Shown here piece by piece: positions 26,229 through 34,923 of a stretch of 64,000 nucleotides of DNA. Position numbers and translations under genes: made by a program. The DNA is from Streptomyces sp. SUK 48 (GTDB lineage Bacteria > Actinomycetota > Actinomycetes > Streptomycetales > Streptomycetaceae). The stretch is taken from positions 1,240,001-1,304,000 of the forward strand of contig NZ_CP045740.1 in the NCBI RefSeq assembly GCF_009650765.1. The letters run 5' to 3'. Each line of letters starts with the position of its first letter. The stretch's first letter is position 1. A model generated the notes under the pieces. It was not told the DNA's origin. It saw only the letters and a program-made list of their open reading frames with translations, and did not search any database.

Positions 26229-26302
26229 GTTTTGGACTATAGACCCAGCGACGGCCCCCTGGGAAGATCCTCCCGAACCGTACCGAGGCCGTTGGAGGAG
26301 AG

Positions 26303-27112
26303 ATGCCCCACGTTCGCGCCCACGTCGTCGACGGCAGCCGCGGCGAACTCGCCGTCCGCGAGTGGGAGCACCCCGCGCCCCGCTTCCTCGCCCTGCTGGC
26401 GCACGGGTACGGCGAACACGCGGGCCGCTACGACGGGCTCGCCGCCGTCCTCACCGGGCACGGCGCCGCCGTGTACGCGCCCGACCACCTGGGGCACGGC
26501 CGCTCGGCCGGTGAGCGGGTGCTGATCGAGGACTTCGAGGACGTGGTCGCCGATGTGCGCCGCGCGGCCCATCTCGCCCGCGCCGCGCACCCGGGGCTGC
26601 CGCTGGTCCTGGTGGGCCACTCGATGGGCGGCCTGATCGCGGCCCGCTACGCGCAGCTGCACCGCGAGGAGTTGGCCGCGCTGATCCTGTCCGGGCCGGT
26701 GATCGGCGCCTGGGAGCTGCCGGGGCGGCTGCTGGCGCTGCCAAAGATCCCGGACACCCCGATCAGCCCGGGCGCGCTCTCCCGCGATCCGGCGGTGGGC
26801 GCCGCGTACGCCGCCGATCCGCTGGTCTGGCACGGGCCGATGAAGCGGCCCACCCTCCAGGCGTTCACGCGGACCCTGGACGCCGTGGCCGGGGGCGGCG
26901 CCGTGGCCGGGCTGCCGGTGCTGTGGCTGCACGGGGACGACGACCGGCTGGTGCCGCTGCCCGGGAGCCGGCCCGGCGTCGAACGGCTCGCCGGCGGCGA
27001 TCTCACCGAGCGGATCTTCCCCGGGGCGCGGCACGAGGTGTTCCACGAGACGGTGCGTAAGGAGGCGTTCGCGGAGGTGACGCGGTTCCTGGACCGGGTG
27101 CTCACCCGTTGA
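26303..27112 (+). CDS. alpha/beta hydrolase, monoacylglycerol lipase type
   Basis: A 269-residue serine hydrolase. The nucleophile elbow is LVGHSMGGLIAARYA (~residue 100). The acid is in WLHGDDDRLVPLPG and the His in GARHEVFHETVRKE near the C-terminus. YGEHAGRYDGLAAVL is the lid/oxyanion region typical of the serine aminopeptidase S33/hydrolase_4 family. No signal peptide, so it is cytoplasmic. It is divergent from the thiolase/ligase genes and may release fatty acids for them. RBS GGAGGAGAG precedes the ATG. Confidence 0.88.
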   Translation: MPHVRAHVVDGSRGELAVREWEHPAPRFLALLAHGYGEHAGRYDGLAAVLTGHGAAVYAPDHLGHGRSAGERVLIEDFEDVVADVRRAAHLARAAHPGLPLVLVGHSMGGLIAARYAQLHREELAALILSGPVIGAWELPGRLLALPKIPDTPISPGALSRDPAVGAAYAADPLVWHGPMKRPTLQAFTRTLDAVAGGGAVAGLPVLWLHGDDDRLVPLPGSRPGVERLAGGDLTERIFPGARHEVFHETVRKEAFAEVTRFLDRVLTR

Positions 27113-27277
27113 GGCCAGACGCTCACCGGAACCGGGCGCCGGCCCGCTGAGCAGGGCTGTTTGCGTCCCCCGAACGCGGGGCACCCGCCTTTTCGGACGA
27201 GATCGTACGTCGCTTGTGCAAGGCGTACGACGCGGACGAGAACACGATGAACCCTGATGAAAGGGGACGTAGGAACC

Positions 27278-27754
27278 ATGACCGTGGTGAAGAGCACGCT
27301 GACCGAGAAGGACCTCGGCGTCACCGCGCCCGCGCTCCAGGACACCCTGGTGGATCTGCTGGGCCTGTCGTTGATCGGGAAGCAGGCGCACTGGAACATC
27401 GTCGGTCCCCGGTTCCGCTCGATCCACCTCCAGCTGGACGAGGTGGTGGCGACGGCCCGCGCGCACTCCGACACGGTCGCCGAGCGTGCCGCCGCGCTGG
27501 GCGTGTCGCCGGACGGCCGGCCCGAGACGATCGCGGCGACCTTCGCGCTGCCCGGGACCAAGGACGGCTGGCTGCGGGACACCGAGGTGGTCGATCTGAT
27601 GGTCTCGACCCTGGAGGCGGCCATCGGGCGGCTGCGCGAGCGGATCACGGCCACCGAGAAGGCCGATCCGGTGACGCAGGACCTGCTCATCTCCATCACC
27701 GCCGACCTGGAGAAGGAGCGGTGGATGTTCGCGGCGGAGAGCCAGGCGAACTGA
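27278..27754 (+). CDS. Dps-like ferritin / DNA-protecting protein
   Basis: A 158-residue ferritin-fold protein forming dodecamers that oxidise and store iron and protect DNA. The ferroxidase ligands are in KQAHWNIVG (His) and FRSIHLQLDEVV (His, Asp, Glu), residues ~35-65. The length matches bacterial Dps. The start ATG 27278 is preceded by AAGGGG ... AGGAACC. There is no long basic tail, so direct DNA binding is uncertain. A 7-bp inverted repeat TCGTACG / CGTACGA at about 27202-27230 lies in its upstream region and could be a control site. Confidence 0.9.
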   Translation: MTVVKSTLTEKDLGVTAPALQDTLVDLLGLSLIGKQAHWNIVGPRFRSIHLQLDEVVATARAHSDTVAERAAALGVSPDGRPETIAATFALPGTKDGWLRDTEVVDLMVSTLEAAIGRLRERITATEKADPVTQDLLISITADLEKERWMFAAESQAN

Positions 27755-27818
27755 CACTTCCCGCACCGGCGGATCCGGCACCCGCCCCAGAGCGAAACCA
27801 GAGCGAAAGGGGAGCCCC

Positions 27819-28163
27819 GTGGCCGATGCCCTGGAGACCGAGGCGTTGTGGGCGGAGTTCCACCACGTGGTGAACATGACCTCGACAGAGCTCGCGGCCT
27901 GGCTCAGCGTCCGCGACGCCGAGGAGCACACGGAGCCGCTGCCCGACGAGACGGGCAGCGCGACCGGCCGGCACGTCCTCGCGATCCTCCAGAAGCGCCG
28001 CACCGATCTCACCGACGACGACGTCCGCGTGATGTTCGAGGTCGTGGACACCGTCGGTGATCTGGTGGACGGGGCGGACGGGCCGGAACCGGAGCGGTCG
28101 CCGCAGGCCACCCGGCGGCGGCACCGGCTGATGACGCTGGGCCACGACCCGCTCAAGCCGTAG
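27819..28163 (+). CDS. DUF3140 domain protein
   Basis: A 114-residue cytoplasmic protein starting with GTG at 27819 after GAAAGGGG. It matches the DUF3140 pattern: LWAEFHHVVNMTSTELAAWL near the N-terminus, GRHVLAILQKRRTDLTDDDV in the middle and a basic end (ATRRRHRLMTLGHDPLKP). Proteins of this family are annotated as DNA-binding in some genomes, but I see no classic motif. It follows dps by 64 bp and may be cotranscribed. Confidence 0.75.
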   Translation: MADALETEALWAEFHHVVNMTSTELAAWLSVRDAEEHTEPLPDETGSATGRHVLAILQKRRTDLTDDDVRVMFEVVDTVGDLVDGADGPEPERSPQATRRRHRLMTLGHDPLKP

Positions 28164-28198
28164 CGGCAGCCGCGGTCCGGCGGTGAGGGAGTGACGCG

Positions 28199-28846
28199 AT
28201 GAACCGGGACGAACGCGTCGTACGGGAGCTGGTGTCCGGGTACGGGCGGACCTACGCCGAGGAGGCGGGGATCCGGCTGGCGGACACCCCGCAGCCGCTG
28301 TACCGGCTGCTGGTGCTGTCACTGCTGCTGAGCGCCCGCATTCGGGCCTCGGTGGCGGTGGCCGCCGCCCGCGCCCTGCACGAGGACCGGCTGGACAGTC
28401 CGCGCCGGATGGCCGACGCGGACTGGCAGCAGCGGGTCGACGCGCTGGGCCGGGGCGGCTACCGGCGCTACGACGAGCGGACCGCCACCCAACTCGGTGA
28501 CGGCGCGGAACTGTTGAGCGAGCGCTGGGGCGGGGATCTGCGCCGGCTGCACGAGGAGGCGCACGGCGACACCGGGGCGCTGAAGCGGCTGCTCCAGGAG
28601 GAGCCGGGGGTCGGCCCGGCGGGCGCCGACATCTTTCTGCGCGAGGCGCAGCGGGTCTGGCCGGAAGTGGGCCCCTATCTGGACGGCAAGGCCCTGGACG
28701 GCGCGGACCGGCTCGGCCTGCCGAAGGACCCGGACCGGCTGACGGAGCTGGCCGGGGACACCGAACCGGCCGTGCTGGCCGCCGCGTTGGTGCGGGCGGC
28801 GCTCGACAAGGACGTGGCCGAGGACTGCCTCCAGCGCGCCGCGTGA
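28199..28846 (+). CDS. HhH-GPD superfamily protein (endonuclease III-like)
   Basis: A 215-residue helical protein with the base-excision glycosylase architecture. LVLSLLLSARIRASVAVAAA is the first helix pair, and the helix-hairpin-helix is LLQEEPGVGPAGADIFLRE (~residues 130-148). The catalytic Lys usually found just after the hairpin GVG is replaced by Pro/Ala. The usual V/L-D catalytic Asp segment is replaced by PYLDGKALDG. There is no C-terminal 4Fe-4S Cys cluster. It may bind DNA without being a standard glycosylase. It is 36 bp after DUF3140, in the same direction. Confidence 0.7.
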   Translation: MNRDERVVRELVSGYGRTYAEEAGIRLADTPQPLYRLLVLSLLLSARIRASVAVAAARALHEDRLDSPRRMADADWQQRVDALGRGGYRRYDERTATQLGDGAELLSERWGGDLRRLHEEAHGDTGALKRLLQEEPGVGPAGADIFLREAQRVWPEVGPYLDGKALDGADRLGLPKDPDRLTELAGDTEPAVLAAALVRAALDKDVAEDCLQRAA

Positions 28847-28890
28847 TCATGCCAGACTGCTCTGCGTTCGTTTTGAGCGGAGGGCAGCAC

Positions 28891-29694
28891 ATGACGGGGA
28901 CCGAGCCGATCACGCCGTACATCGACACCACGCGGCCGCATCCGGCGCGGGTGTACGACTGGTTCCTCGGCGGCAAGGACAACTATCCCGTCGACGAGGA
29001 GCTGGGCCGCCGGATCGCGGCGATCGACGACGGTGCCCTGCGCGGGGCGCGCGCCAACCGGGCGTTCATGCGCCGGGCCACCCGGGCGCTGGCCGAGGAC
29101 GGCATCACCCAGTTCCTGGACATCGGCACCGGCATCCCCACCGAGCCCAATCTGCACCAGATCGCCCAGTCGGTGACGCCGGACGCGCGGGTGGTCTACG
29201 CCGACAACGACCCGATCGTGCTGGCTCACGCGGGCGCGCTGCTGCGCGGTACCCCCGAGGGCGTGACGGAGTACATCCAGGCCGACGCCCGTGAGCCCGG
29301 GACCATCCTCGAACGGGCCGCCGCCGTACTGGACCTCGGCCGCCCGGTCGCCCTCTCGCTCATCGCCCTGCTGCACTTCGTCGCCGACGAGGACGGCCCC
29401 CGGGAGATGGTGGCCACGCTCATGGCGGCGCTGGCGCCCGGCAGTTGCCTGGTGCTGTCGATGATGACGGGCGACTTCGAACCGGAGAACGTGGCGGAGG
29501 GCATCGCCGCCTACGCGGCGGGCGGGGTGACCCTGGTCGCCCGCTCCCGGGACGAAGTGGGCGCCTTCTTCAGGGGACTTCAGCTGCTGGAGCCGGGTGT
29601 CGTACCGGTCGCCGAGTGGCGTCCCGACCAGGCCCCGGACGGCGGCCGGCCCGTCTCGCTGTACGGCGCGGTGGCCCGCAAGCCGGCGAGCTGA
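28891..29694 (+). CDS. SAM-dependent methyltransferase, DUF574 type
   Basis: A 267-residue Rossmann-fold protein. The family start is RVYDWFLGGKDNYPVDEELG (~residue 20). Motif I is QFLDIGTGIPTEPNLHQIAQ, with acidic strand end VVYADNDPIVLAHA and LSLIALLHFV. The start ATG at 28891 follows GCGGAGGG. Such proteins are very abundant in streptomycetes. No substrate is known. A second, broken member lies at 30799-31613. Confidence 0.85.
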   Translation: MTGTEPITPYIDTTRPHPARVYDWFLGGKDNYPVDEELGRRIAAIDDGALRGARANRAFMRRATRALAEDGITQFLDIGTGIPTEPNLHQIAQSVTPDARVVYADNDPIVLAHAGALLRGTPEGVTEYIQADAREPGTILERAAAVLDLGRPVALSLIALLHFVADEDGPREMVATLMAALAPGSCLVLSMMTGDFEPENVAEGIAAYAAGGVTLVARSRDEVGAFFRGLQLLEPGVVPVAEWRPDQAPDGGRPVSLYGAVARKPAS

Positions 29695-29781
29695 GCCGCC
29701 GGGCCGCGCACACCCCGGCCCACGTCCCGACGCCCCGGCCCGCGTCCCCGGGACCCCGGCCCGCGTCCCGGAGTCCCGGCG

Positions 29782-30636
29782 CTACAGCCCGAGCACCCGG
29801 GAGATCGTCCGCAGGACGCCGTTCTCGTCGTTGGACGGGGCCAGATGGCGGGCGCGCGCCGCCACGTCCGGGTGGGCGTTGGCCATGGCGAAGGACCACT
29901 GGGCCGCGTCCATCATCTCCAGGTCGTTGAGGTAGTCGCCGAAGACCATGGTCTGGGCCGGGGTGATGCCGAGGGTCCGCTGGAGGGCGCGCAGCGCGGT
30001 GCCCTTGTTCGCGGTGCGGTTCATGACGTCGACCCAGTGCGCGCCGGAGACCACGACCTGGTGGGTGCCGGCGAAGGGGGCGAGCGCGGGGGCGGCGGAG
30101 CGTTCGGCGGAGTGGAAGTCGAAGACCGCGACCTTGATGAACTCGTCGTCCACCGCGGTGACGTCGTCGACGACACGGTGCTCGACGTAGTAGCGGCGCA
30201 CCTCGGCGAGGAACGCCTCGTCGGTCCGCTCCACATAGGCCGCGCGCTTGCCGCAGACCACGGCGCCCGCGTCGCCGCCGGCCGCGTTCAGCCGCCGTAC
30301 CGCCTCGGCGACCCCGGTCGCGGCCGTGCGCGCCAGCGGGTCGGAGCTGAGTTCGACGCCGTCGCGGACCACGTAGGTGCCGTTCTCGGCGATGAAGACC
30401 ATGCCCTCGGCGACGTCCGCGAACTGCCGGGCCAGCGTGGCGTACTGGCGGCCGCTCGCGGGGCTGAACAGCACTCCCCGCCCGCGCAGTTCGGCGAGCA
30501 TCGGCCCGAGGCCGGCCGGCATCCGCTGGTCGCCGTCCAGCAGGGTGCCGTCCATGTCGGTGACGATCAGCCGGATGTCCGCGGGGCCCGCGCCCGGGCC
30601 GGGCACGTCGAGGAGGGGCGTCGGTATGGCGGGCAT
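29782..30636 (-). CDS. HAD-superfamily hydrolase, Cof type
   Basis: A 284-residue sugar-phosphate or nucleotide phosphatase. Motif I is LIVTDMDGTLLDGDQRMPAG (nucleophile and acid Asp), motif II LFSPASGRQYATL, and motifs III/IV NKGTALRALQRTLG and MVFGDYLNDLEMMDAA. A C2-type cap lies between. All catalytic residues are present. It sits between the two DUF574 methyltransferase genes on the opposite strand. Confidence 0.88.
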   Translation of the reverse strand: MPAIPTPLLDVPGPGAGPADIRLIVTDMDGTLLDGDQRMPAGLGPMLAELRGRGVLFSPASGRQYATLARQFADVAEGMVFIAENGTYVVRDGVELSSDPLARTAATGVAEAVRRLNAAGGDAGAVVCGKRAAYVERTDEAFLAEVRRYYVEHRVVDDVTAVDDEFIKVAVFDFHSAERSAAPALAPFAGTHQVVVSGAHWVDVMNRTANKGTALRALQRTLGITPAQTMVFGDYLNDLEMMDAAQWSFAMANAHPDVAARARHLAPSNDENGVLRTISRVLGL

Positions 30637-30798
30637 GTCCTGCTTCCGGCCGGGGTCAGGGTACGCGTCCAGTGTCCCTCATGGGGGAGAACGTCCCCGA
30701 GCCACCCCGAACCGCCGACCGTGCGGGGTTCCCGGGACAGCGCGATCACCCGGCGGCACAATGACGGCGGGCACCCGCACGGAAAAGGGGCGAAAGAC

Positions 30799-31613
30799 GT
30801 GACCGACGGTGACGCTGTGGCCGCTGGAGCGCGGCTGGACACGTCCGTGGCGCACAACGCCCGGGTGTGGAACTACTGGATCGGCGGCCGCGACAACTAC
30901 GAGGTCGACCAGCGGGTCGGCGAGCATGTCGCCGGGATGTTCCCGGTGATCCGGGAGGTGGCCCGCGCGGACCGGGAGTTCCTCGCCCGCGCCGTGCGCT
31001 TCCTCGCCGCCGGGCAGGGCGTACGGCAGTTCCTGGACGTGGGCACCGGGCTGCCGACCGTGGAGAACACCCACGAGATCGCGCAGCGCCTCGCCCCCGA
31101 GTCACGGGTCGTGTACGTCGACAACGACCCGATCGTGCTGGTGCACGCCCGCTCGCTGCTCACCAGTTCCCCGAGGGCGTCACGGACTACGTGGACGCCG
31201 ATGTGCACGACCCCGACGCCATCCTGCGACGCGCCGCCGACACGCTCGACCTGGAGCGGCCCGTCGCGCTGATGATGCTGGGCATCCTCAACTTCGTCCT
31301 GGACACCGGCGAGGCGCTCGACATCGTGCGGCGGCTGATGGCGGCGCTGCCCTCCGGCAGCCATCTGGTGCTCACCCATCCCACCACCGACGCCGAGGTG
31401 GGCGGGGCGGGCAATGTCGCCGCGATGGAGTTCTGGAACGCCCATGCCACCCCGCCGATCACCGCCCGCAGCCGCGCCGAGATCGCCTCCTTCCTGTACG
31501 ACGTCGAGGGTCTCGACGTGGTGGAGCCGGGGCTGGTGCCCTGCTCCCAGTGGCGCGCCGAGCCGGGCGCCGCGCCGGTGCCGCAGTTCGGCGCGGTCGC
31601 CGTCAAGCGCTGA
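30799..31613 (+). pseudogene. DUF574-type SAM methyltransferase with a frameshift
   Basis: Two overlapping frames together make one full-length protein. The 5' frame (GTG 30799) encodes NARVWNYWIGGRDNYEVDQR, QFLDVGTGLPTVENTHEIAQ and VVYVDNDPIVLVHARSLLTSS. From about 31168 homology continues in the next frame as FPEGVTDYVDADVHDPDAIL to the end at 31613. One extra C in the run at 31170-31173 (AGTTCCCCGAGG) would restore the frame to SSPEGVTDY. It is either a recent single-base deletion or a sequencing error in a homopolymer. Confidence 0.85.
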
Positions 31614-31626
31614 CCAAAGGACACGT

Positions 31627-33030
31627 ATGACCACTCTTGCCGACCCCGTGCCCGGCGGCCGTCCCGCCGATCTGCGTCGGGTCGCCGCCCTCACCGCCAC
31701 GTTGGCCGCGCAGGACGTGCGCGGCATCGTCCTGGCCTATGTGGACACGGCGGGCGTCACCCGGGTGAAGACCGTCCCGACGGCCCGGCTGGAGGCCGCC
31801 GTCTCCTGGGGCGTCGGGATGTCCCCGGTGTTCGACACCTTCCTCGCCGACGACTCGATCGTCAGCACCGAGGTGCTCGGCTCCCCCGACGGCGACCTGA
31901 GGCTCTACCCCGATCTGGACCAGCTGGTGGCGCTGGCCGGGCAGCCCGGCTGGGCGTGGGCGCCGGTGGACCGGATCACGCAGGAGGGCGAGCGGCATCC
32001 CGGCTGCGCCCGTACCTTCCTGCGCCGCATGGTCACCGAGGCGGCCGAGCGGCACGGCATCGTCCTCAAGGCGGCGTTCGAGATCGAGTGGGCCCTCGGA
32101 CTCGGCTCGGCGCCCCCCGGGGAGTTCGTGCCGGCGGTGTCCGGACCGGCGTACGGCGCGATCCGCCAGGTGGAGCTGGGCGACTGCCTCGCCGACCTGC
32201 TGGGCGCGCTCGACGCCCAGGGCGTGGACGTCGACCAGGTCCATCCCGAGTACGCGGCCGGGCAGTTCGAGCTGTCGGTAGGCGCCCTGGACCCGGTGGC
32301 GGCGGCCGATCGCAGCGTGCTGGTGCGCCAGACGATCCGGGCCGTCGCCCAGCGGCACGGGCTGCGGGTGTCCTTCTCCCCCGCCGTCCTCGCCGGGAGC
32401 GTCGGCAACGGCGGCCATGTGCATCTGTCCTGCTGGCGCGACGGCGTCAATCTGCACGCGGGCGGCGCGCGCCGGTACGGTCTGACGCCGGACGCGGAGT
32501 CCTTCGCGGCCGGGATTCTCGCCCGGCTGCCCGCGCTGACCGCGATCAGCGCGCCCAGCCCGGCCAGCTATCTGCGGCTGCGGCCCTCCCAGTGGGCGGG
32601 CGTCTTCACCGCGTGGGGCCGGGAGACCCGGGAGGCGGCGCTGCGGCTGGTCACCGGCAGCGCGGGCCGGCAACGGCAGGAGGCCAACCTGGAGGTGAAG
32701 CCCGTCGACCTGGCCGCCAACCCCTATCTGACCCTCGGCTGCCTGATCGCCGCGGGACTCGACGGGCTCACGGCGAAGCATCCGCTGCCCGAGGAGATCA
32801 CCGGCGACCCGGCCCGCTACGACGCGGACGAGGCGGCGAAGCTCGGCGTACGGCGCCTGCCGGCCACCCTGCCCGAGGCGGAGGCGGAGTTCCGCGCCGA
32901 CGAGGTGCTGCGGGCCGCGCTCGGGCCCGTCCTCGCGGACGCGGTGAGCGCCGTACGGCTCGGTGAGGCGGCCGCCGTCGAGGGACTGGACGACGAGCGG
33001 GTGGCGGCGGCCTACCGCTGGGCGTACTGA
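31627..33030 (+). CDS. glutamine synthetase family protein (GlnA-like, gamma-glutamyl ligase)
   Basis: A 467-residue type-I glutamine-synthetase-fold enzyme. The metal/ATP motifs are KAAFEIEW, VHPEYAAGQFELSVG, VGNGGHVHLSCW and RQEANLEVKPVDLAANPYL. The N-terminal beta-grasp part is present (GIVLAYVDTAGVTRVKTVP). It is more like the GlnA2-4 group that glutamylates amines (polyamines, ethanolamine) than nitrogen-assimilating GlnA. The gene ends 2 bp before an amidohydrolase gene. The two together equal the two halves of fungal FluG. Substrate not predictable. Confidence 0.85.
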   Translation: MTTLADPVPGGRPADLRRVAALTATLAAQDVRGIVLAYVDTAGVTRVKTVPTARLEAAVSWGVGMSPVFDTFLADDSIVSTEVLGSPDGDLRLYPDLDQLVALAGQPGWAWAPVDRITQEGERHPGCARTFLRRMVTEAAERHGIVLKAAFEIEWALGLGSAPPGEFVPAVSGPAYGAIRQVELGDCLADLLGALDAQGVDVDQVHPEYAAGQFELSVGALDPVAAADRSVLVRQTIRAVAQRHGLRVSFSPAVLAGSVGNGGHVHLSCWRDGVNLHAGGARRYGLTPDAESFAAGILARLPALTAISAPSPASYLRLRPSQWAGVFTAWGRETREAALRLVTGSAGRQRQEANLEVKPVDLAANPYLTLGCLIAAGLDGLTAKHPLPEEITGDPARYDADEAAKLGVRRLPATLPEAEAEFRADEVLRAALGPVLADAVSAVRLGEAAAVEGLDDERVAAAYRWAY

Positions 33031-33032
33031 CC

Positions 33033-34208
33033 GTGGCGCCCGCCGGGCCGGTCCACGAGGCGCTGGCCGCACTGGAGTTGGTGGACCACCACTGCCATGG
33101 CGCGACGGTGGCCGACCTGTCCTTCGAGGGGTTCGCGTCGCTGCTCACCGAGGGCGGCGCCTGGCCCGGCGTCTCGCCCTTCGACACCCCGGCGGGCCTC
33201 GCCGTACGACGGCACTGCGCGCCCCTGCTGGATCTGCCCCGGCACGCCCCGCCGGACGCGTACGTGGCCCGGCGGGCGGAGCTGGGGTGGCGGGAGGTGA
33301 ACCGGCGGTTCCTGACGGCGGCCGGGGTCGGGACGTACTGCGTGGACACCGGCTACGCCCCGCAACCGCTCACCTCCCCCGCCGAGTTGGCCGCGGCGTC
33401 CGGTGCCGCCGCCTACGAGGTCGTCCGGCTGGAGCGGATCGCCGAGGAGGTGGCCGGGCGGGGGGTGGAGGCGGGCGAGTACGCGGCCGTGTTCCGCGCG
33501 GCGGCCGAGGAGGCGGTGCGGCGGCCGGGTGTGGTGGCGGTGAAGTCGGTGGCCGCCTACCGCACCGGCTTCGGCCTCGATCCGGAGCGGCCCTCGCAGG
33601 CCGAGGTGGCCGTGGCGGCGGGGCGCTGGCTCACGGCCGGGGGCCGCCTCGCGGACCCGGTCCTGGTACGGCACCTGCTGTGGACTGCGGTCGACCTGGG
33701 GCTGCCCCTCCAGCTGCACACCGGTTTCGGGGACGCGGACGTACGGCTGCACCGGGCCGATCCCGCGCTGCTCACCGACTGGCTGCACCGGATCGCCGGC
33801 ACCATCCCCGTGCTGCTGCTGCACTGCTGGCCCTACCACCGCCAGGCCGCTTTCCTGGCCGCGGTGTTCGAGCGGGTGTACCTGGACGTGGGGCTCGCCC
33901 TGCATCACACCGGCCCCGCGCGGGCAGGAGTGGTGCTGGCGGAGGCCCTGGAGATCACCCCGTTCCGCAAACTGCTGTACAGCTCCGACGCCTACGGTGT
34001 GGCGGAGTTCCACCACCTGGGTGCCCTGTGCTTCCGTCAGGGCCTCGCCGAGCTGCTGCGACATCGCGTGGAGGCCGATGAGCTGTCCCTGTCCGACGCC
34101 CTGCGGATCGCGTCCTGGACGGGCCGCGACAACGCCCGCCGGCTCTATGGGCCGCCCGTATCCGAACCGGTCCGCGACCCACGCGGCCACCCCACCCGGA
34201 AAGTATGA
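33033..34208 (+). CDS. amidohydrolase family protein (FluG N-terminal type)
   Basis: A 391-residue TIM-barrel metal-dependent hydrolase. The N-terminal metal site is LELVDHHCHGATV (HxH). Later ligand segments are PLQLHTGFGDAD, VLLLHCWPYHRQA and LLYSSDAYGVAEF with the Asp. GTG at 33033 starts almost directly after the glutamine-synthetase-like gene, so they are surely cotranscribed. Split FluG-like pairs in bacteria are thought to make or remove gamma-glutamyl amides, with one enzyme as ligase and the other as hydrolase. That is inference here. Confidence 0.82.
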   Translation: MAPAGPVHEALAALELVDHHCHGATVADLSFEGFASLLTEGGAWPGVSPFDTPAGLAVRRHCAPLLDLPRHAPPDAYVARRAELGWREVNRRFLTAAGVGTYCVDTGYAPQPLTSPAELAAASGAAAYEVVRLERIAEEVAGRGVEAGEYAAVFRAAAEEAVRRPGVVAVKSVAAYRTGFGLDPERPSQAEVAVAAGRWLTAGGRLADPVLVRHLLWTAVDLGLPLQLHTGFGDADVRLHRADPALLTDWLHRIAGTIPVLLLHCWPYHRQAAFLAAVFERVYLDVGLALHHTGPARAGVVLAEALEITPFRKLLYSSDAYGVAEFHHLGALCFRQGLAELLRHRVEADELSLSDALRIASWTGRDNARRLYGPPVSEPVRDPRGHPTRKV

Positions 34209-34215
34209 TCAAGCA

Positions 34216-34752
34216 ATGTCTGACATGACCGATACCACGCCCGGCTGGCTGACCTCGGACGAGCTGGAGATGGCCAGGGCCCGGATGCCGATCCTGTACG
34301 TCGAGGCCGTGCCCGTACGGGTCGACGACAGCGGCGAAGTCACCAGCATCGGACTGCTGCTGCGCATCGGCCCGGACGGTACGGTCAGCCGGACCCTGGT
34401 CTCCGGCCGGGTGCTGCACCACGAGCGGGTCCGCGACGCGCTGCTGCGCCATCTGGAGAAGGACCTCGGTCCGGTGGCCCTGCCCCGGATCCCGGCCTCG
34501 CTGCAACCCTTCACCGTGGCCGAGTACTTCCCGACGGCGGGCATCACCCCGTACCACGACCCGCGTCAGCACGCGGTGTCCCTCGCCTACGTCGTCCCGG
34601 TCACCGGCGACTGCCGGCCCCGCCAGGACGCCCTGGACCTGGTGTGGTTCAGCCCCCAGGAGGCGGCCTCGGACGTCCTTCAGAGCGAGATGCCGGGCGG
34701 CCACGGCGCGCTGCTGAGGCAGGCGCTCGCCCACGTGGGCCTAGTGTTCTGA
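34216..34752 (+). CDS. DUF4916 / NUDIX-like hydrolase
   Basis: A 178-residue cytoplasmic protein (MSDMTDTTPGWLTSDELEMA). It has the DUF4916 pattern LYVEAVPVRVDDSGEVTSIG, LVSGRVLHHERVRDALLRHL and YVVPVTGDCRPRQDALDLVW with WFSPQEA, all of which resemble the NUDIX fold. The classic NUDIX box (GX5EX7REUXEEXGU) is not intact, so pyrophosphatase activity is doubtful. It begins 7 bp after the amidohydrolase stop and may belong to its operon. A terminator follows. Confidence 0.75.
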   Translation: MSDMTDTTPGWLTSDELEMARARMPILYVEAVPVRVDDSGEVTSIGLLLRIGPDGTVSRTLVSGRVLHHERVRDALLRHLEKDLGPVALPRIPASLQPFTVAEYFPTAGITPYHDPRQHAVSLAYVVPVTGDCRPRQDALDLVWFSPQEAASDVLQSEMPGGHGALLRQALAHVGLVF

Positions 34753-34758
34753 CCCCCC

Positions 34759-34796
34759 TCCGGTGCCGGGGCGGGCAAACCGCGCCCGGCACCGGA
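34759..34796 (+). terminator. terminator of the glutamine-synthetase-like operon
   Basis: Perfect 12-bp stem TCCGGTGCCGGG / CCCGGCACCGGA, 14-nt loop, 6 bp after the DUF4916 stop. Confidence 0.75.
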
Positions 34797-34923
34797 TTCC
34801 GTCCGGTCCCCCGCTCCTGCCAGGTTTCTGCAAGGTCGCCGCAAGGCTTTCGTCCGGTGGCCCCGGGCAGAGCCTGAGCAACGGCCCCGCAGGGGCACTC
34901 GCGAGAGACATCGGGGGTACATC

